64,000 nt of DNA from Shimia sp. (GCF_022448905.1 NZ_JAKVCW010000006.1:1-64000); one strand, 5' to 3'; shown: positions 25,008 through 34,869, numbered from the stretch's first letter. Numbers and translations: made by a program. Notes: generated by a model not told the origin, from the letters alone.

Positions 25008-25193
25008 TTAGAAATCGATGGCGAGGCCTTTTTTCTCCCAGTCACCGTAGCGCACTGGCTCTGGACCGTCGCGGCCACCAAGCTCGGTGGGCAACTCCAG
25101 CGCTTTGGCCTTCTTGCGGCGCTCCTCGGCCTCGGCCAAGGCACGTTTGGCGGCTTCGGGCAGGTCGTCGCGGATCTCGAGTGTGTCCGTCAT
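25008..25193 (-). CDS. DUF1674 protein, SDHAF4-like succinate dehydrogenase assembly factor
   Basis: The 61-residue protein carries the family C-terminus: GGRDGPEPVRYGDWEKKGLAIDF, with the strongly conserved RYGDWE-x-KG-x-x-x-DF. The N-terminal half is a charged helix (AKRALAEAEERRKKA). Mitochondrial SDHAF4 binds flavinylated SdhA and protects it before complex II assembly; the bacterial members are taken as relatives. ATG 25193 has AAGGAA upstream. It diverges from rsmB across 75 bases and converges with the winged-helix/TPR gene. Confidence 0.85.
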   Translation of the reverse strand: MTDTLEIRDDLPEAAKRALAEAEERRKKAKALELPTELGGRDGPEPVRYGDWEKKGLAIDF

Positions 25194-25268
25194 GAGAGGG
25201 TTCCTTTCAGGCTTATGCCTTGATATACGCGCCCGTCCGCTGTTCTCAACCCCGCAAGGAATATCTGT

Positions 25269-26540
25269 ATGTCCAAATCCGGTTACCAAGCCCGTCGCAG
25301 TGCCGTGCATCTGCTTGATCAGGTCATGGACAAGGGGCGGCTGTTGTCGGAGGTGATCGGTGGCGGGGCATTGCAGAAGCTGGCGCCGGAAGACCGCGCG
25401 CGGGCGCAGCGGCTGGCGACAGAGACCCTGCGCAATCTGGAGCGGGCCGACCGGATTTTGCAGAAACATCTGAAAAAGACACCGGCGATCACGGTGCGGA
25501 ATGTGCTGCGTATGGCGACGGTGGAACTGTGTCAGGGTGGGGCTGCGCATGGCGTGATCAATGACGCGGTGGAGATTGTTGCCAAAGGCAAGCGCACCGC
25601 GGGCATGAAGGGACTGACCAACGCGGTGCTGCGCAAGGTGGCAGACAAAGGTGTGGACGAGTGGGAGAAGTTGCGGGTGCCGCGCTTGCCCAAGTGGCTG
25701 CGCAAACCGTTGGCGCAGGCTTATGGCAATGAGGCGATGCTCAGCATTGAGGCGGCGCATTTTGCCGGGGCGCCACTGGATTTGACAGCCAAGGGCGATG
25801 CGGCGGCAGTGGCCGAGGCTGTGGGCGGTGAGCTGCTGCCCACTGGATCGGTGCGTTTGCAGGACGCTGGGCAGGTCACGGCGCTGGAAGGATTCAAACA
25901 AGGCGCGTGGTGGGTACAGGACGCGGCGGCGGCGATTCCGGCGCGGGTTTTGAATGTGCAGCCGGGCGAGAAGGTGTTGGACCTCTGCGCAGCGCCTGGC
26001 GGCAAGACCATGCAGGTGGCGGCGGCCGGGGCCAAAGTGACGGCGGTGGATGACAATCCGGCGCGGATGGAGCGGCTGCAGGAAAACATGAAGCGGGTGC
26101 AGCTCAAGGCCAATGTGGTGGTGGGCGATGTGATGGCCCAAGAGGGCCAGTATGACGCGATCCTGCTGGACGCGCCGTGCTCAGCCACCGGCACCATTCG
26201 CCGCCACCCGGATTTGCCCTTTGCCAAAGATGGCAGCGAGTTTGGTGATCTGATTGGCATGCAGGAAGTGTTTCTGGATCATGCGCTTGGCCTGCTGAAA
26301 CCGGGTGGGCGGTTGGTGTTCTGCACCTGCTCGCTGTTGCCGGATGAAGGCGAAGTGCAGGTGGAAGAAGCGGTGGAGCGCTGGGTGGATGTGACCGTGG
26401 ATCGTGAGGCTGTGCTGGTTGACGGGGTCGATCCGGCTTGGGTCACGGAAGAAGGCGGCTTGCGGTTGCGGCCGGATTATTGGGCGGACAAAGGTGGCAT
26501 GGACGGGTTTTACGTGGCTTTGCTGCGCAAAGGTCAGTGA
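25269..26540 (+). CDS. rsmB: 16S rRNA cytosine-C5 methyltransferase, RsmB/NOP family
   Basis: The 423-residue enzyme methylates a cytosine in 16S rRNA (C967 in E. coli) with S-adenosylmethionine. Residues 1-140 form a NusB-like RNA-binding domain. The Rossmann part has VLDLCAAPGGKTMQVA, DAPCSATGTIRRHPD (motif IV Cys) and FCTCSLLPDEGE (catalytic motif VI Cys). The C-terminal GGMDGFYVALL is typical. It begins a string with the heparinase-like gene and purH that is common in this family of bacteria. Confidence 0.92.
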   Translation: MSKSGYQARRSAVHLLDQVMDKGRLLSEVIGGGALQKLAPEDRARAQRLATETLRNLERADRILQKHLKKTPAITVRNVLRMATVELCQGGAAHGVINDAVEIVAKGKRTAGMKGLTNAVLRKVADKGVDEWEKLRVPRLPKWLRKPLAQAYGNEAMLSIEAAHFAGAPLDLTAKGDAAAVAEAVGGELLPTGSVRLQDAGQVTALEGFKQGAWWVQDAAAAIPARVLNVQPGEKVLDLCAAPGGKTMQVAAAGAKVTAVDDNPARMERLQENMKRVQLKANVVVGDVMAQEGQYDAILLDAPCSATGTIRRHPDLPFAKDGSEFGDLIGMQEVFLDHALGLLKPGGRLVFCTCSLLPDEGEVQVEEAVERWVDVTVDREAVLVDGVDPAWVTEEGGLRLRPDYWADKGGMDGFYVALLRKGQ

Positions 26541-26641
26541 GCTTTTGCCGGTGAATTGGCTTAAGCCGATTCAATCGGTGACTCAGCGCTAACACCTCGC
26601 TACACTCGCGCCAAACGCCAGAGAGCGTAGAGGCAGAGTGG

Positions 26642-28384
26642 ATGTCCAAACCAGAAAGCATATCGGCGCGCTGGACACGGTTTAACCACCGTGTGGCGGC
26701 CCGGATCAGCACCCGTGCGCGGCCCGCGACGGGGTTCACCAGCATGCCGGAACCACGCACTATTGGGTTGTTTGCCCGGGGTAAGCAGTTGGTTGCCGGA
26801 AATTTCCTGTTTGCGGGCCATTTGATCAGCGCGCCGAAAACGTCGATGTGGGACATCAACGTGCCCGATGATGTCTTTGCCGAAGAACAGCATGGCTTTG
26901 CCTGGCTGGATGATTTGGCGGCGGTGGGTGACGCCCCCGCGCGGGAACGGGCGCAGGAATGGGTTTGGCGCTGGATTGACCGCTATGGGCGTGGTTCGGG
27001 GCCAGGGTGGATACCGGATTTGGCGGGACGGCGGCTGATCCGCTGGATCAGCCATGCGATTTTTCTGCTCAGGGCGCGGGATTCGGCGCAGTCTGAGGAT
27101 TTCTATCGCTCGCTGGCGCAGCAGACGATTTTCCTATCCAAGCGCTGGCATAAAACCGTGCCGGGCTTGCCGCGGTTTGAGGCGCTCACCGGGCTGATCT
27201 ATGCCGGGTTGGCGCTGGAAGGTATGGCGCAACATGTGGAGCCGGCGCTGAAGGCCTTGGACAAGGAATGCGAGCGGCAGGTGGATGAGGAAGGCGGCAT
27301 TCCAACCCGCAATCCCGAAGAGCTGCTCGAGGTGTTCACATTGCTGACCTGGGCCGCGACGGCGCTCAAGGAAGCGGGGCGCAAGCCGTCGGCGATGCAT
27401 ATGCAGGCGATTGAGCGCATTGCGCCGACCCTGCGCACGCTGCGCCATTCCGACGGGGGCTTGGCGCGGTTCCACGGCGGCGGGCGCGGCATGGAAGGGC
27501 GGCTGGACTCGGCGCTGGCGGAAAGTGGCAACAAGACGCGGCAGGCGGATGGTCTGGCGATGGGCTACGCGCGGCTGTCAGCGGGGCGCACCAGCGTGGT
27601 GATTGACGCCAGCCCGCCCCCAACTGGACCAAGTTCGCTTAATGCCCATGCCTCTACGCTGGCGTTTGAACTGACCAGCGGGCGGCGGCCTTTGGTGGTG
27701 AATTGCGGTTCCGGCGCGAGTTTTGGTGAAGACTGGCGTCGGTTTGGACGGGCCACACCGTCCCATTCCACTGTGACCATTGATGAGCTGTCGAGCGCGC
27801 GGTTGGGCCAAGAGGGCCGCGGCTGGCGTGAAGAGCAACTGGTGGATGCGCCCAAAGATGTGCCGATTCAGATGAGCCAGGCGCCGGATGGGTTGCGGTT
27901 TGAGGGCGGGCATGACGGCTATATTGCATCTCATGGTTTGACCCATGCGCGGACGTTGGAGCTGACCTTTGATGGGCGCGGCATGGCGGGCGAAGACCTG
28001 ATCATCGCGATGGAAGATTCGGCCAAGCGGCGGTTTGACATGGCGATGGACGAAGGCGCATTGCAAGGAATCCCCTTCGAAATCGCGTTTCACTTGCATC
28101 CGGAGGTGGATGCCTCGCTTGATATGGGCGGTGCGGCGGTGTCGATTGCGCTCAAAAGCGGCGAACTTTGGGTGTTCCGGCATGATGCGATCGCGAAAAT
28201 GCGGCTCGATGCCAGTGTTTTCCTCGAAAAAGGGCGATTAAAGCCGCGTGCGACCAAACAAATCGTTCTATCTGGCGTGGCAATGGAGTATGCGACCCGC
28301 ATCCGGTGGTCGCTGAGCAAAGCGCATGAGACCAATGTGGCAATCAGGGACCTGAACCGGGACGAAATGGATTTGAACACCTGA
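26642..28384 (+). CDS. Heparinase II/III family protein
   Basis: The 580-residue protein has an all-helical N-terminal half and a beta-rich C-terminal heparinase II/III-like domain (about 330-560), starting after [26 protein letters not shown] and including [18 protein letters not shown]. Related lyases cleave acidic polysaccharides by beta-elimination, but members beside purH in alphaproteobacteria have no proven substrate. No clear signal peptide is visible, so the site of action is uncertain; the exopolysaccharide locus 20 kb away could provide a substrate, which is speculation. It lies 20 bases before purH. Confidence 0.85.
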   Translation: MSKPESISARWTRFNHRVAARISTRARPATGFTSMPEPRTIGLFARGKQLVAGNFLFAGHLISAPKTSMWDINVPDDVFAEEQHGFAWLDDLAAVGDAPARERAQEWVWRWIDRYGRGSGPGWIPDLAGRRLIRWISHAIFLLRARDSAQSEDFYRSLAQQTIFLSKRWHKTVPGLPRFEALTGLIYAGLALEGMAQHVEPALKALDKECERQVDEEGGIPTRNPEELLEVFTLLTWAATALKEAGRKPSAMHMQAIERIAPTLRTLRHSDGGLARFHGGGRGMEGRLDSALAESGNKTRQADGLAMGYARLSAGRTSVVIDASPPPTGPSSLNAHASTLAFELTSGRRPLVVNCGSGASFGEDWRRFGRATPSHSTVTIDELSSARLGQEGRGWREEQLVDAPKDVPIQMSQAPDGLRFEGGHDGYIASHGLTHARTLELTFDGRGMAGEDLIIAMEDSAKRRFDMAMDEGALQGIPFEIAFHLHPEVDASLDMGGAAVSIALKSGELWVFRHDAIAKMRLDASVFLEKGRLKPRATKQIVLSGVAMEYATRIRWSLSKAHETNVAIRDLNRDEMDLNT

Positions 28385-28403
28385 GCCCAAGGACCCTATC
28401 CCG

Positions 28404-29993
28404 ATGAGCGACCTCCAGCCTATTCGCCGCGCCCTGATTTCCGTGTCTGACAAGACCGGCTTGATCGACCTCGCCAAAGCCCTTTCAGACCGCGGCGTGG
28501 AGCTGCTCTCCACCGGCGGGTCCGCCAAAGCGATGCGCGATGCGGGGCTGGATGTGAAAGACGTATCCGAGGTCACCGGCTTCCCGGAGATGATGGACGG
28601 CCGCGTGAAGACGCTGCATCCGAAGGTGCACGGCGGCCTGCTGGCGCTGCGTGACAATGACGATCACGTTGCGGCGATGGACGAACACGGCATTGGCGGT
28701 ATCGACCTGTTGGTGGTGAACCTCTACCCGTTTGAGGCCACTGTGGCAGCGGGTGCGGACTATGACACTTGCATTGAGAACATCGACATTGGTGGCCCGG
28801 CGATGATCCGTGCCGCGTCCAAGAACCACGGCTTTGTAAATGTGATTGTGGACGTGGAAGACTACGCGCCGCTTCTGGCCGAACTGGACGCCAACGATGG
28901 TCAGACGTCGTATGCGTTCCGCCAGAAGCAGGCGCAGATCGCATATGCGCGCACCGCAGCCTATGACGCGGCTGTGTCCACCTGGATGGCCGAGCAGCTG
29001 GCGCTGGAAGCGCCGCGCCGCCGTGCCTTTGCTGGCGAAGTGAAACAGACCCTGCGCTATGGCGAAAACAGCCACCAGAAAGCGGCGTTTTACACCGATG
29101 GCTCCGGTCGTCCCGGCGTGGCGACTGCGACCCAGTTGCAGGGCAAAGAGCTGTCTTACAACAACATCAATGACACCGACGCGGCGTTTGAGCTGGTCTC
29201 CGAGTTTGATCCGGCGGTGAGCCCTGCTGTGGCGATCATCAAACACGCCAACCCCTGTGGTGTGGCCGTGGGCGCAACTTTGGTTGAGGCTTACCAGAAG
29301 GCCTTTGACTGTGACCGCACATCCGCGTTTGGCGGCATTGTGGCGCTGAACCAGCCGCTGGATGCAGAGACCGCAAGCAAGATCGTTGAAATTTTCACCG
29401 AGGTGGTGATTGCACCGGGCGCGTCTGAGGAAGCCAAAGAAATCTTCGCGGCGAAGAAAAACCTGCGTCTGCTGCTGACCGATGGTCTGCCGGATCCGCG
29501 CGCGCCGATCACCGCCTATAAGCAAGTTGCCGGTGGTGTTCTGGTGCAGGACAAAGACGTGGGCTACGTCAGCAAAGACGATCTGAAGGTGGTGACCAAA
29601 GTCGCGCCAACCGACGAACAGCTCGACGATCTGTTCTTTGCTTGGAAGGTGGCGAAGCACGTGAAGTCCAACGCGATTGTTTACGTCAAAGGCGGCGCTA
29701 CCGTGGGTGTTGGCGCAGGTCAGATGAGCCGTTTGGACAGCGCCAACGTGGCCGCGTCCAAAGCGCAGCGCATGGCGGATGAACTGGGTATGGACGAGAG
29801 CCCAGCCAAAGGCTCTGCGGTGGCCTCTGATGCGTTCTTCCCGTTTGCCGACGGTCTGTTGGAAGCGGCTGCGGCGGGTGGCACCTGTGTGATTCAGCCG
29901 GGTGGCTCCATGCGCGATGAGGAAGTCATCAAGGCGGCGGATGAGGCCGGTCTGGCGATGGTCTTCACCGGAATGCGTCACTTCCGTCACTAA
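28404..29993 (+). CDS. purH: Bifunctional AICAR formyltransferase / IMP cyclohydrolase
   Basis: PurH performs the last two steps of IMP synthesis. The 529-residue protein starts with the cyclohydrolase (MGS-fold) part: [40 protein letters not shown]. The formyltransferase part includes [27 protein letters not shown] with the catalytic Lys-His, and [14 protein letters not shown]. The end [35 protein letters not shown] is complete. The stop codon lies within a perfect hairpin. Confidence 0.98.
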   Translation: MSDLQPIRRALISVSDKTGLIDLAKALSDRGVELLSTGGSAKAMRDAGLDVKDVSEVTGFPEMMDGRVKTLHPKVHGGLLALRDNDDHVAAMDEHGIGGIDLLVVNLYPFEATVAAGADYDTCIENIDIGGPAMIRAASKNHGFVNVIVDVEDYAPLLAELDANDGQTSYAFRQKQAQIAYARTAAYDAAVSTWMAEQLALEAPRRRAFAGEVKQTLRYGENSHQKAAFYTDGSGRPGVATATQLQGKELSYNNINDTDAAFELVSEFDPAVSPAVAIIKHANPCGVAVGATLVEAYQKAFDCDRTSAFGGIVALNQPLDAETASKIVEIFTEVVIAPGASEEAKEIFAAKKNLRLLLTDGLPDPRAPITAYKQVAGGVLVQDKDVGYVSKDDLKVVTKVAPTDEQLDDLFFAWKVAKHVKSNAIVYVKGGATVGVGAGQMSRLDSANVAASKAQRMADELGMDESPAKGSAVASDAFFPFADGLLEAAAAGGTCVIQPGGSMRDEEVIKAADEAGLAMVFTGMRHFRH

Positions 29994-30001
29994 AAGTGAC
30001 G
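29985..30001 (+). other. Hairpin containing the purH stop codon
   Basis: CGTCACT (29985-29991) and AGTGACG (29995-30001) pair perfectly with a 3-base loop; the TAA stop spans 29991-29993. There is no T-tract, so this is more likely an mRNA-end or processing structure than a terminator, leaving purH and lspA possibly co-transcribed. Confidence 0.45.
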
Positions 30002-30167
30002 TGAAATGCAAACGGCTCGCGGTTGGAAATGCTCTGATTGCGGGTCTCACCCTTGTTGCGCCGCCCAAAAGTGGCGTAGCATGGGCGCTAACAATCAAGG
30101 CGCAAGATTCTGGAGACAACACGGAACGGCGCACGAGGCAGACAGGCAGAGAAGGAGACGCGACGTG

Positions 30168-30638
30168 ATGCGTCTTGTGTTTTGGGCAGGCTTTTGGGCC
30201 TTCATCACCGATCAGGCGAGCAAGTTTCTTGTGCTCAACTGGCTGAACCTGCGCGAGGTGATGCATATCGAGGTGCTGCCGCCGTTTTTGCAGTTTCATA
30301 TGGCATGGAATCGCGGCATCAATTTTGGCCTGTTTTCTGACAGCCCAGCGGCCGCCAAATGGGTGCTGATTGCGCTGGCCTTTGTGATTTGCGGCTTTTT
30401 GCTGCATTGGGTGCGCAAAGATCCGCCGGGCAAATGGGGCATGATCAGTGCGGGGTTCCTGATTGGCGGCGCGCTCGGAAATGTGATTGACCGGCTGCTT
30501 TTTGGCGCTGTGGTTGATTTTCTCAACATGTCGTGCTGTGGCATCAACAATCCTTATGCGTTTAACCTCGCCGACGTTTGGATCTTCGCAGGCGCCATCG
30601 GGCTGGTGGTGTTTGGGGGCAAGAAAACTGAGGCGTGA
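30168..30638 (+). CDS. lspA: Prolipoprotein signal peptidase (signal peptidase II)
   Basis: The 156-residue inner-membrane aspartyl protease cleaves signal peptides of lipidated prolipoproteins. Four hydrophobic segments are visible, with the early DQASKFLVLNWL motif and the catalytic Asp motifs GALGNVIDRLLFGAVVDF and NPYAFNLADVWIFAGAI. ATG 30168 follows AAGGAGA; longer in-frame starts upstream encode a non-family Cys-rich tail. It is followed by a BamF-like lipoprotein, a natural substrate of the lipoprotein pathway. Confidence 0.95.
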   Translation: MRLVFWAGFWAFITDQASKFLVLNWLNLREVMHIEVLPPFLQFHMAWNRGINFGLFSDSPAAAKWVLIALAFVICGFLLHWVRKDPPGKWGMISAGFLIGGALGNVIDRLLFGAVVDFLNMSCCGINNPYAFNLADVWIFAGAIGLVVFGGKKTEA

Positions 30639-30691
30639 CCTTCCTGTCAGGATGCGCTAAAGCTGTGCCCAAGTTTCGTGGAGTGGGGCAA

Positions 30692-31210
30692 ATGAAGCTT
30701 TTGCGTCTTTTGATTTTGGGAGTGGCTGCTGTGGGTTTGGCGGCCTGTTCGGGTAAGAACACGCTGCACTCGAATGCACCAAGTGGCGATGGGCCGGATG
30801 AATTCACCATCATGCCTGCCAAAGAACTGACCCAGCCGAAAGATTATGCGGCCTTGCCTACGCCCACGCCGGGTGGTGTGAACCGCACCGATCAGGACCC
30901 ACTGGGCGATGCGGTGGCGGCGCTGGGCGGCTCTGCGGCGGCGCGCAGCCCTTACAACACCGGCATTCCGGCCAGCGACGGCAACCTTGTGAACTACTCG
31001 TCCCGTTTGGGGCGTGACGCGAACATTCGCGCGACCGTATTGGCCGAAGATGAAGAGTTCCGGCGCAAACGGGGCCGTGGCACCTGGCTGCGGATCAGCA
31101 AGAAGGGCCTCTATGAGGACGTCTACAAACGCCAAGCGCTGGACTACCGTGATGAGTGGTGGAAGTGGAAACGTGCAGGTGCGCGGACCCCTGCGGCACC
31201 GGTGCAGTAA
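30692..31210 (+). CDS. DUF3035 lipoprotein, BamF-like
   Basis: The 172-residue lipoprotein has a signal peptide with lipobox LAAC (Cys19) and then the DUF3035 sequence: PDEFTIMPAKELTQPKDYAALPTPTPGG is the family signature, followed by a polar middle and a basic WWKWKRAG tail. This family contains BamF, an accessory outer-membrane lipoprotein of the BAM complex described in alphaproteobacteria. ATG 30692 gives a standard lipoprotein start. It lies between lspA and two M16 peptidases, so the string is envelope-directed. Confidence 0.85.
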   Translation: MKLLRLLILGVAAVGLAACSGKNTLHSNAPSGDGPDEFTIMPAKELTQPKDYAALPTPTPGGVNRTDQDPLGDAVAALGGSAAARSPYNTGIPASDGNLVNYSSRLGRDANIRATVLAEDEEFRRKRGRGTWLRISKKGLYEDVYKRQALDYRDEWWKWKRAGARTPAAPVQ

Positions 31211-31320
31211 GATCGCTGGCACGAATGTGCCTAATATGGCTCACAAATTCGTTTGATCCCTTGCAGCGCCCCCTCGGGGGCGTAACTATTTGTACAAGCC
31301 TGTTTTGAGGAGGTTATTGG

Positions 31321-32658
31321 ATGTTGCGACGCTTTGTCTGTGCGCTGGCGACGGGGGCGGCGATGGCGCTGCCCGCGCAAGCGGAAGATCAGGTTACCGA
31401 TTTTATGCTGGAGAACGGCATGCAGGTGGTGGTGGTCGAGGATCACCGTGCGCCGGTGGTGATGCATATGGTCTGGTACAAGGCGGGATCAGCCGATGAG
31501 AAGCCCGGCGTGTCCGGCGTAGCGCATTTTCTGGAGCATCTGCTGTTTAAGGCCACCGACAAGCTCGAATCCGGTGAGTTCTCCGCAACCGTGGCGGCCA
31601 ACGGCGGGCGGGACAACGCGTTTACCAGCTACGACGTGACCGCCTATCACCAACGGGTGGCGGCGGATCGGCTGGAGCTGATGATGTCGATGGAGAGCGA
31701 CCGGATGGTGAATATCCGGCTTGGCGAAGAAGAGATCCTGACCGAGCGCGATGTCATCATCGAGGAGCGCAACCAGCGGGTGGAGAACAACCCAGGTGCG
31801 CTGTTCCGCGAACAACTCAATGCGGCGCAGTATCTGAACCACCGCTATGGCATCCCGATCATTGGCTGGCGGCATGAGATGGAGGCGCTGGGGCTTGAGG
31901 ACGCGCTGGACTATTACGGGACATATTACGCGCCCAACAATGCGATCCTGATTGTGGCTGGCGATGTCGAACCCGAAGAGGTCAAGGCGCTGGCGGAGCA
32001 ATACTACGGCGTGATCCCGGCCAACCCGGACCTGCCAGAGCGTGCCCGGCCGAGTGAGCCACCGCAAACCAGTGCGCGGCGGATGGAGTTTTACGATGCC
32101 CGTGTGGCGCAGCCGTATGTGACGCGCTCTTACCTCGCACCAGAGCGCAACCCCGGCGATCAGCGCGGCGCGGCGGCGTTGACCTTGCTGGCGGAGCTTT
32201 TGGGTGGGGGGCAGACCTCTGTGCTGAGCCAGAAGCTGCAGTTTGAGGACAAGAACTCGATCTACGCCACCGCTTGGTATCGCGGCACCTCTCTGGATGC
32301 GACGACGTTTAACCTGTTGACCGTACCCGCGCCGGGCATCGGGATGCAGGAGGCCGAAGATGCGATGGATGCGGTTGTGGCGGAGTTCATGGAGACCGGT
32401 GTGGATGAGGCGCATTTGGAGCGGATCAAGATGCAGCTGCGCGCCAGCCAGATTTATGAGCGCGACAATGTGGACAGCGTGGCCAACCGCTATGGCCGCG
32501 GACTGACCTCGGGGCTGACGATTGCAGACATTCAGGCATGGCCGGAGATTTTGCAGTCGATCACGCCCGAAGAAATCATGGCGGCGGCAGAGATGATCTT
32601 TGACCGGAAAAAGTCGGTGACCGGCTGGCTGTTGACAGAAGAGGAGGCGGCGCAATGA
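31321..32658 (+). CDS. M16 family zinc metallopeptidase (active subunit)
   Basis: The 445-residue exported protein has a signal peptide ending LPAQA and a pitrilysin-type domain. The inverted zinc motif is H-F-L-E-H (His69, Glu72, His73), with the third ligand Glu in the DVIIEERNQRVENNPG region about 75 residues later. The C-terminal M16 half follows (SSVLSQKLQ, YGRGLTSGLT). It is predicted to act in the periplasm. The stop overlaps the start of the second M16 gene (ATGA), and the pair probably forms a heterodimer of an active and an inactive subunit. Confidence 0.92.
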   Translation: MLRRFVCALATGAAMALPAQAEDQVTDFMLENGMQVVVVEDHRAPVVMHMVWYKAGSADEKPGVSGVAHFLEHLLFKATDKLESGEFSATVAANGGRDNAFTSYDVTAYHQRVAADRLELMMSMESDRMVNIRLGEEEILTERDVIIEERNQRVENNPGALFREQLNAAQYLNHRYGIPIIGWRHEMEALGLEDALDYYGTYYAPNNAILIVAGDVEPEEVKALAEQYYGVIPANPDLPERARPSEPPQTSARRMEFYDARVAQPYVTRSYLAPERNPGDQRGAAALTLLAELLGGGQTSVLSQKLQFEDKNSIYATAWYRGTSLDATTFNLLTVPAPGIGMQEAEDAMDAVVAEFMETGVDEAHLERIKMQLRASQIYERDNVDSVANRYGRGLTSGLTIADIQAWPEILQSITPEEIMAAAEMIFDRKKSVTGWLLTEEEAAQ

Positions 32659-33953
32659 TCCGTGCTTTCATCACATGCGTGACGCTGTTTGTGGCCGTGC
32701 CTGCCTGGGCAGAGATCAACATCAAGGAAGTCACCTCCCCCGGCGGCATCAATGCCTGGCTGGTCGAGGAACCGTCGATCCCCTTTGTAGCGCTGGAAAT
32801 TCGTTTCAAAGGCGGCACCTCGCTCGACGCAGAGGGTGCGCGCGGCGCAACCAACCTGATGGTCGGCCTGTTGGAAGAGGGCACCGGCGACATGGACGCG
32901 CAGGCCTTTGCCAAGGCGAGCGAAGAGCTGGCGGCGCAGTTTGGCTATGACAGCCATGCCGATGCGGTGTCGATTTCCGCCCGTGTGCTGACCGAGAACC
33001 GCGATGATGCGCTGGCTTTGCTGCGCAAATCCTTGGTGGCGCCGAGCTTCCCGCAGGATGCGCTGGACCGGGTGCGTGAACAGGTGCTGTCTGGCCTACG
33101 CTCTGATTTGAAAGACCCGGACAAGATCGCCGGCGCACGCATGGCGGAGATCATCTATGGCGATCACCCCTATGGCAGCGCGGGCGAAGGCACGATTGAA
33201 AGCGTGACCCACCTGACGCGCGAGGACATGATTGCCGCGCACAAAGGTGCGATGGCAAAAGACCGGCTGTTTGTTGGCGTGGTGGGCGACATCACCGCCG
33301 AAGAGCTGGGGCCGGTGCTGGATGCACTGTTGGGCGACCTGCCAGAGACCGGCGCACCGATGCCGGGCCCGGCGAAAGTGGACATCATGGGCGGCGTCGA
33401 TGTGGTGGATTTTGATACGCCGCAGTCGGTGGCGATGTTTGCCCAGAACGGCATTGACCGCGATGATGAGGATTTCTTTGCCGCCTATGTGCTCAACACT
33501 ATCTTGGGCGGCGGCGGCTTTGAAAGCCGTCTGATGGAGGAAGTCCGGGTCAAGCGCGGGCTGTCCTATGGCGTCTACAGCTACATCGTGCTGCGCGATC
33601 TGGCGAACGTCTACATGGGCAGCGTGTCCTCCGCCAATGACCGCGTGGCGCAGGCGATTGAGGTCATTCAGGATGAGTGGGCGCTCATGGCCGCCGAAGG
33701 CCCGACAGAAGATGAGGTTGCGAAAGCCAAGGCGCTGTTGACCGGAGCTTACCCGCTGCGCTTTGACGGCAACGGCGCGATTGCGACGATCATGGTCTCC
33801 ATGCAGATGGACAACATGCCCATCGACTACATCACCACCCGCAACGACAAAGTGGATGCGGTCACGGTGGAAGATGTGAAACGCGTGGCCGGAGAGCTTC
33901 TGACGCCGGAGAAGCTGCAATTTGTGGTGGTGGGCAAGCCTGAGGGGCTTTGA
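32655..33953 (+). CDS. M16 family peptidase-like protein (inactive subunit)
   Basis: The 432-residue protein has a signal peptide ending PAWA and an M16 fold. At the place of the H-x-x-E-H zinc motif it has GARGATNLMVGLLEEG, so the metal ligands are absent. The C-terminal half retains family blocks (GGGGFESRLMEEVRVKRGLSYGVYSY, with the conserved Arg-Gly-x-x-Tyr). Such proteins pair with an active M16 partner, here the gene just before. A terminator follows. Confidence 0.92.
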   Translation: MIRAFITCVTLFVAVPAWAEINIKEVTSPGGINAWLVEEPSIPFVALEIRFKGGTSLDAEGARGATNLMVGLLEEGTGDMDAQAFAKASEELAAQFGYDSHADAVSISARVLTENRDDALALLRKSLVAPSFPQDALDRVREQVLSGLRSDLKDPDKIAGARMAEIIYGDHPYGSAGEGTIESVTHLTREDMIAAHKGAMAKDRLFVGVVGDITAEELGPVLDALLGDLPETGAPMPGPAKVDIMGGVDVVDFDTPQSVAMFAQNGIDRDDEDFFAAYVLNTILGGGGFESRLMEEVRVKRGLSYGVYSYIVLRDLANVYMGSVSSANDRVAQAIEVIQDEWALMAAEGPTEDEVAKAKALLTGAYPLRFDGNGAIATIMVSMQMDNMPIDYITTRNDKVDAVTVEDVKRVAGELLTPEKLQFVVVGKPEGL

Positions 33954-33979
33954 AGGCTGTCACTGACTAAGTTGTGAGG

Positions 33980-34008
33980 CGCGGGGGGGGGAACCTTCCG
34001 CGTTTTTT
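33980..34008 (+). terminator. Probable terminator after the M16 genes
   Basis: CGCGG (33980-33984) and CCGCG (33998-34002) can pair, with a G-rich loop, and are followed directly by six T. The stem is short, but position and T-tract fit a terminator. Confidence 0.6.
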
Positions 34009-34106
34009 GTTGGATAGACAAAACAACTATTGGCGAAGTTTGAAATCGCGGATTACCCTTCTGATTATTGAAGGATGAGAATTTGAACATGCCAGGGGAG
34101 ATTGAA

Positions 34107-34391
34107 ATGGCATTTGATACACACACGATTACCTTGCATGAAGATGATGCTGGCTTTCCGCTCAATGATGATTTCGATTGGTCTCAGCCCCATGTGGAGG
34201 CTGTGGTGAAACATGCCTTTGACAACACGGCGGTTGGAGCGCAATCGAACTTTCGTAGTTTTGGTGAGACACAGATTGTTGCGGGCAATGACACTTCGAG
34301 AGTTGCCTATGTTGAGACAGACTCCGGCTATTTCGTTGTGAGTGCTGATATGATGTCACATGTCATTGTGACCTATTCCAGATGGGATTGA
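34107..34391 (+). CDS. Small acidic protein of unknown function
   Basis: A 94-residue protein, acidic, without signal peptide or membrane segment, and not recognised. It contains DDAGFPLNDDFDWSQP and a C-terminal beta-like SGYFVVSADMMSHVIVTYSRWD. ATG 34107 follows AGGGGAG at good spacing. It lies in an AT-richer patch between the M16 terminator and a damaged VOC gene, so it may be acquired. Confidence 0.6.
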   Translation: MAFDTHTITLHEDDAGFPLNDDFDWSQPHVEAVVKHAFDNTAVGAQSNFRSFGETQIVAGNDTSRVAYVETDSGYFVVSADMMSHVIVTYSRWD

Positions 34392-34416
34392 TGCCGCGTA
34401 ACCAGAGGACGTAAAT

Positions 34417-34811
34417 GTGCTCCAAGGTGCAGTATTATATGCAATAAATCTGGACGGCTTGACCCGGTTTTACACGGGGTTGGGCGGCGAAGTCGTGGAG
34501 CAGAGTCCGGGCGAATATGTCGTCATTGGCAAAGGAGATACGACTCTTGCGCTTGTTCAGGCGCCGGATCATATCGCTTCCACCACCGTCATCGAGACAC
34601 CGCCGGTTGCGCGCTCTGCGACAGCCATCAAGCCCGTTGTTCAAGTAGGATCACTCGACGGTGCGGTTCCAGCGTTGAGGAGCACGGTGGTGGTTTGTTG
34701 CCTGAGGCTGGGCGATGGTGTTTTCGTGGGGCGGTTTTGCAGGATGTGATCGACCCGGAAGGCAACGTTGTTCAGCTCAGCCAGCGAGAGAAGGGTTCGG
34801 GCGACGGCTGA
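34417..34811 (+). pseudogene. Frameshifted VOC (glyoxalase/bleomycin-resistance fold) protein
   Basis: From GTG 34417 the frame reads a VOC-type N-terminal half (AVLYAINLDGLTRFYTGLGGEVVEQ, then TTLALVQAP). Near 34680 the similarity jumps to another frame, which continues GGGLLPEAGRW and VIDPEGNVVQLSQRE and stops at 34811; that block contains the family's conserved C-terminal metal-ligand Glu region. The original frame stops at 34749 after unrelated residues. A one-base loss explains it. It is either a recent pseudogene or a sequencing error; the full product would be about 130 residues. Confidence 0.75.
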
Positions 34812-34847
34812 AGGCATTCGGAAGAGAGTGCCTTCCACGTTTTTTTG
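34810..34847 (+). terminator. Terminator after the VOC gene
   Basis: GAAGGCA (34810-34816) pairs with TGCCTTC (34829-34835), followed after four bases by eight T (34840-34847). Confidence 0.7.
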
Positions 34848-34869
34848 TTTAGGAAGGCAGCCGTTGCGC

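Noticed and set aside
28485-30407. A 640-codon open frame antisense to purH
   Set aside because: purH is complete and unmistakable on the plus strand; the antisense frame is rich in Arg/His/Val and matches no family.
31258-31276. GC-rich inverted repeat CGCCCCC/GGGGGCG before the first M16 gene as a terminator
   Set aside because: No T-tract follows, and the gene order suggests co-transcription from lspA through the M16 pair.
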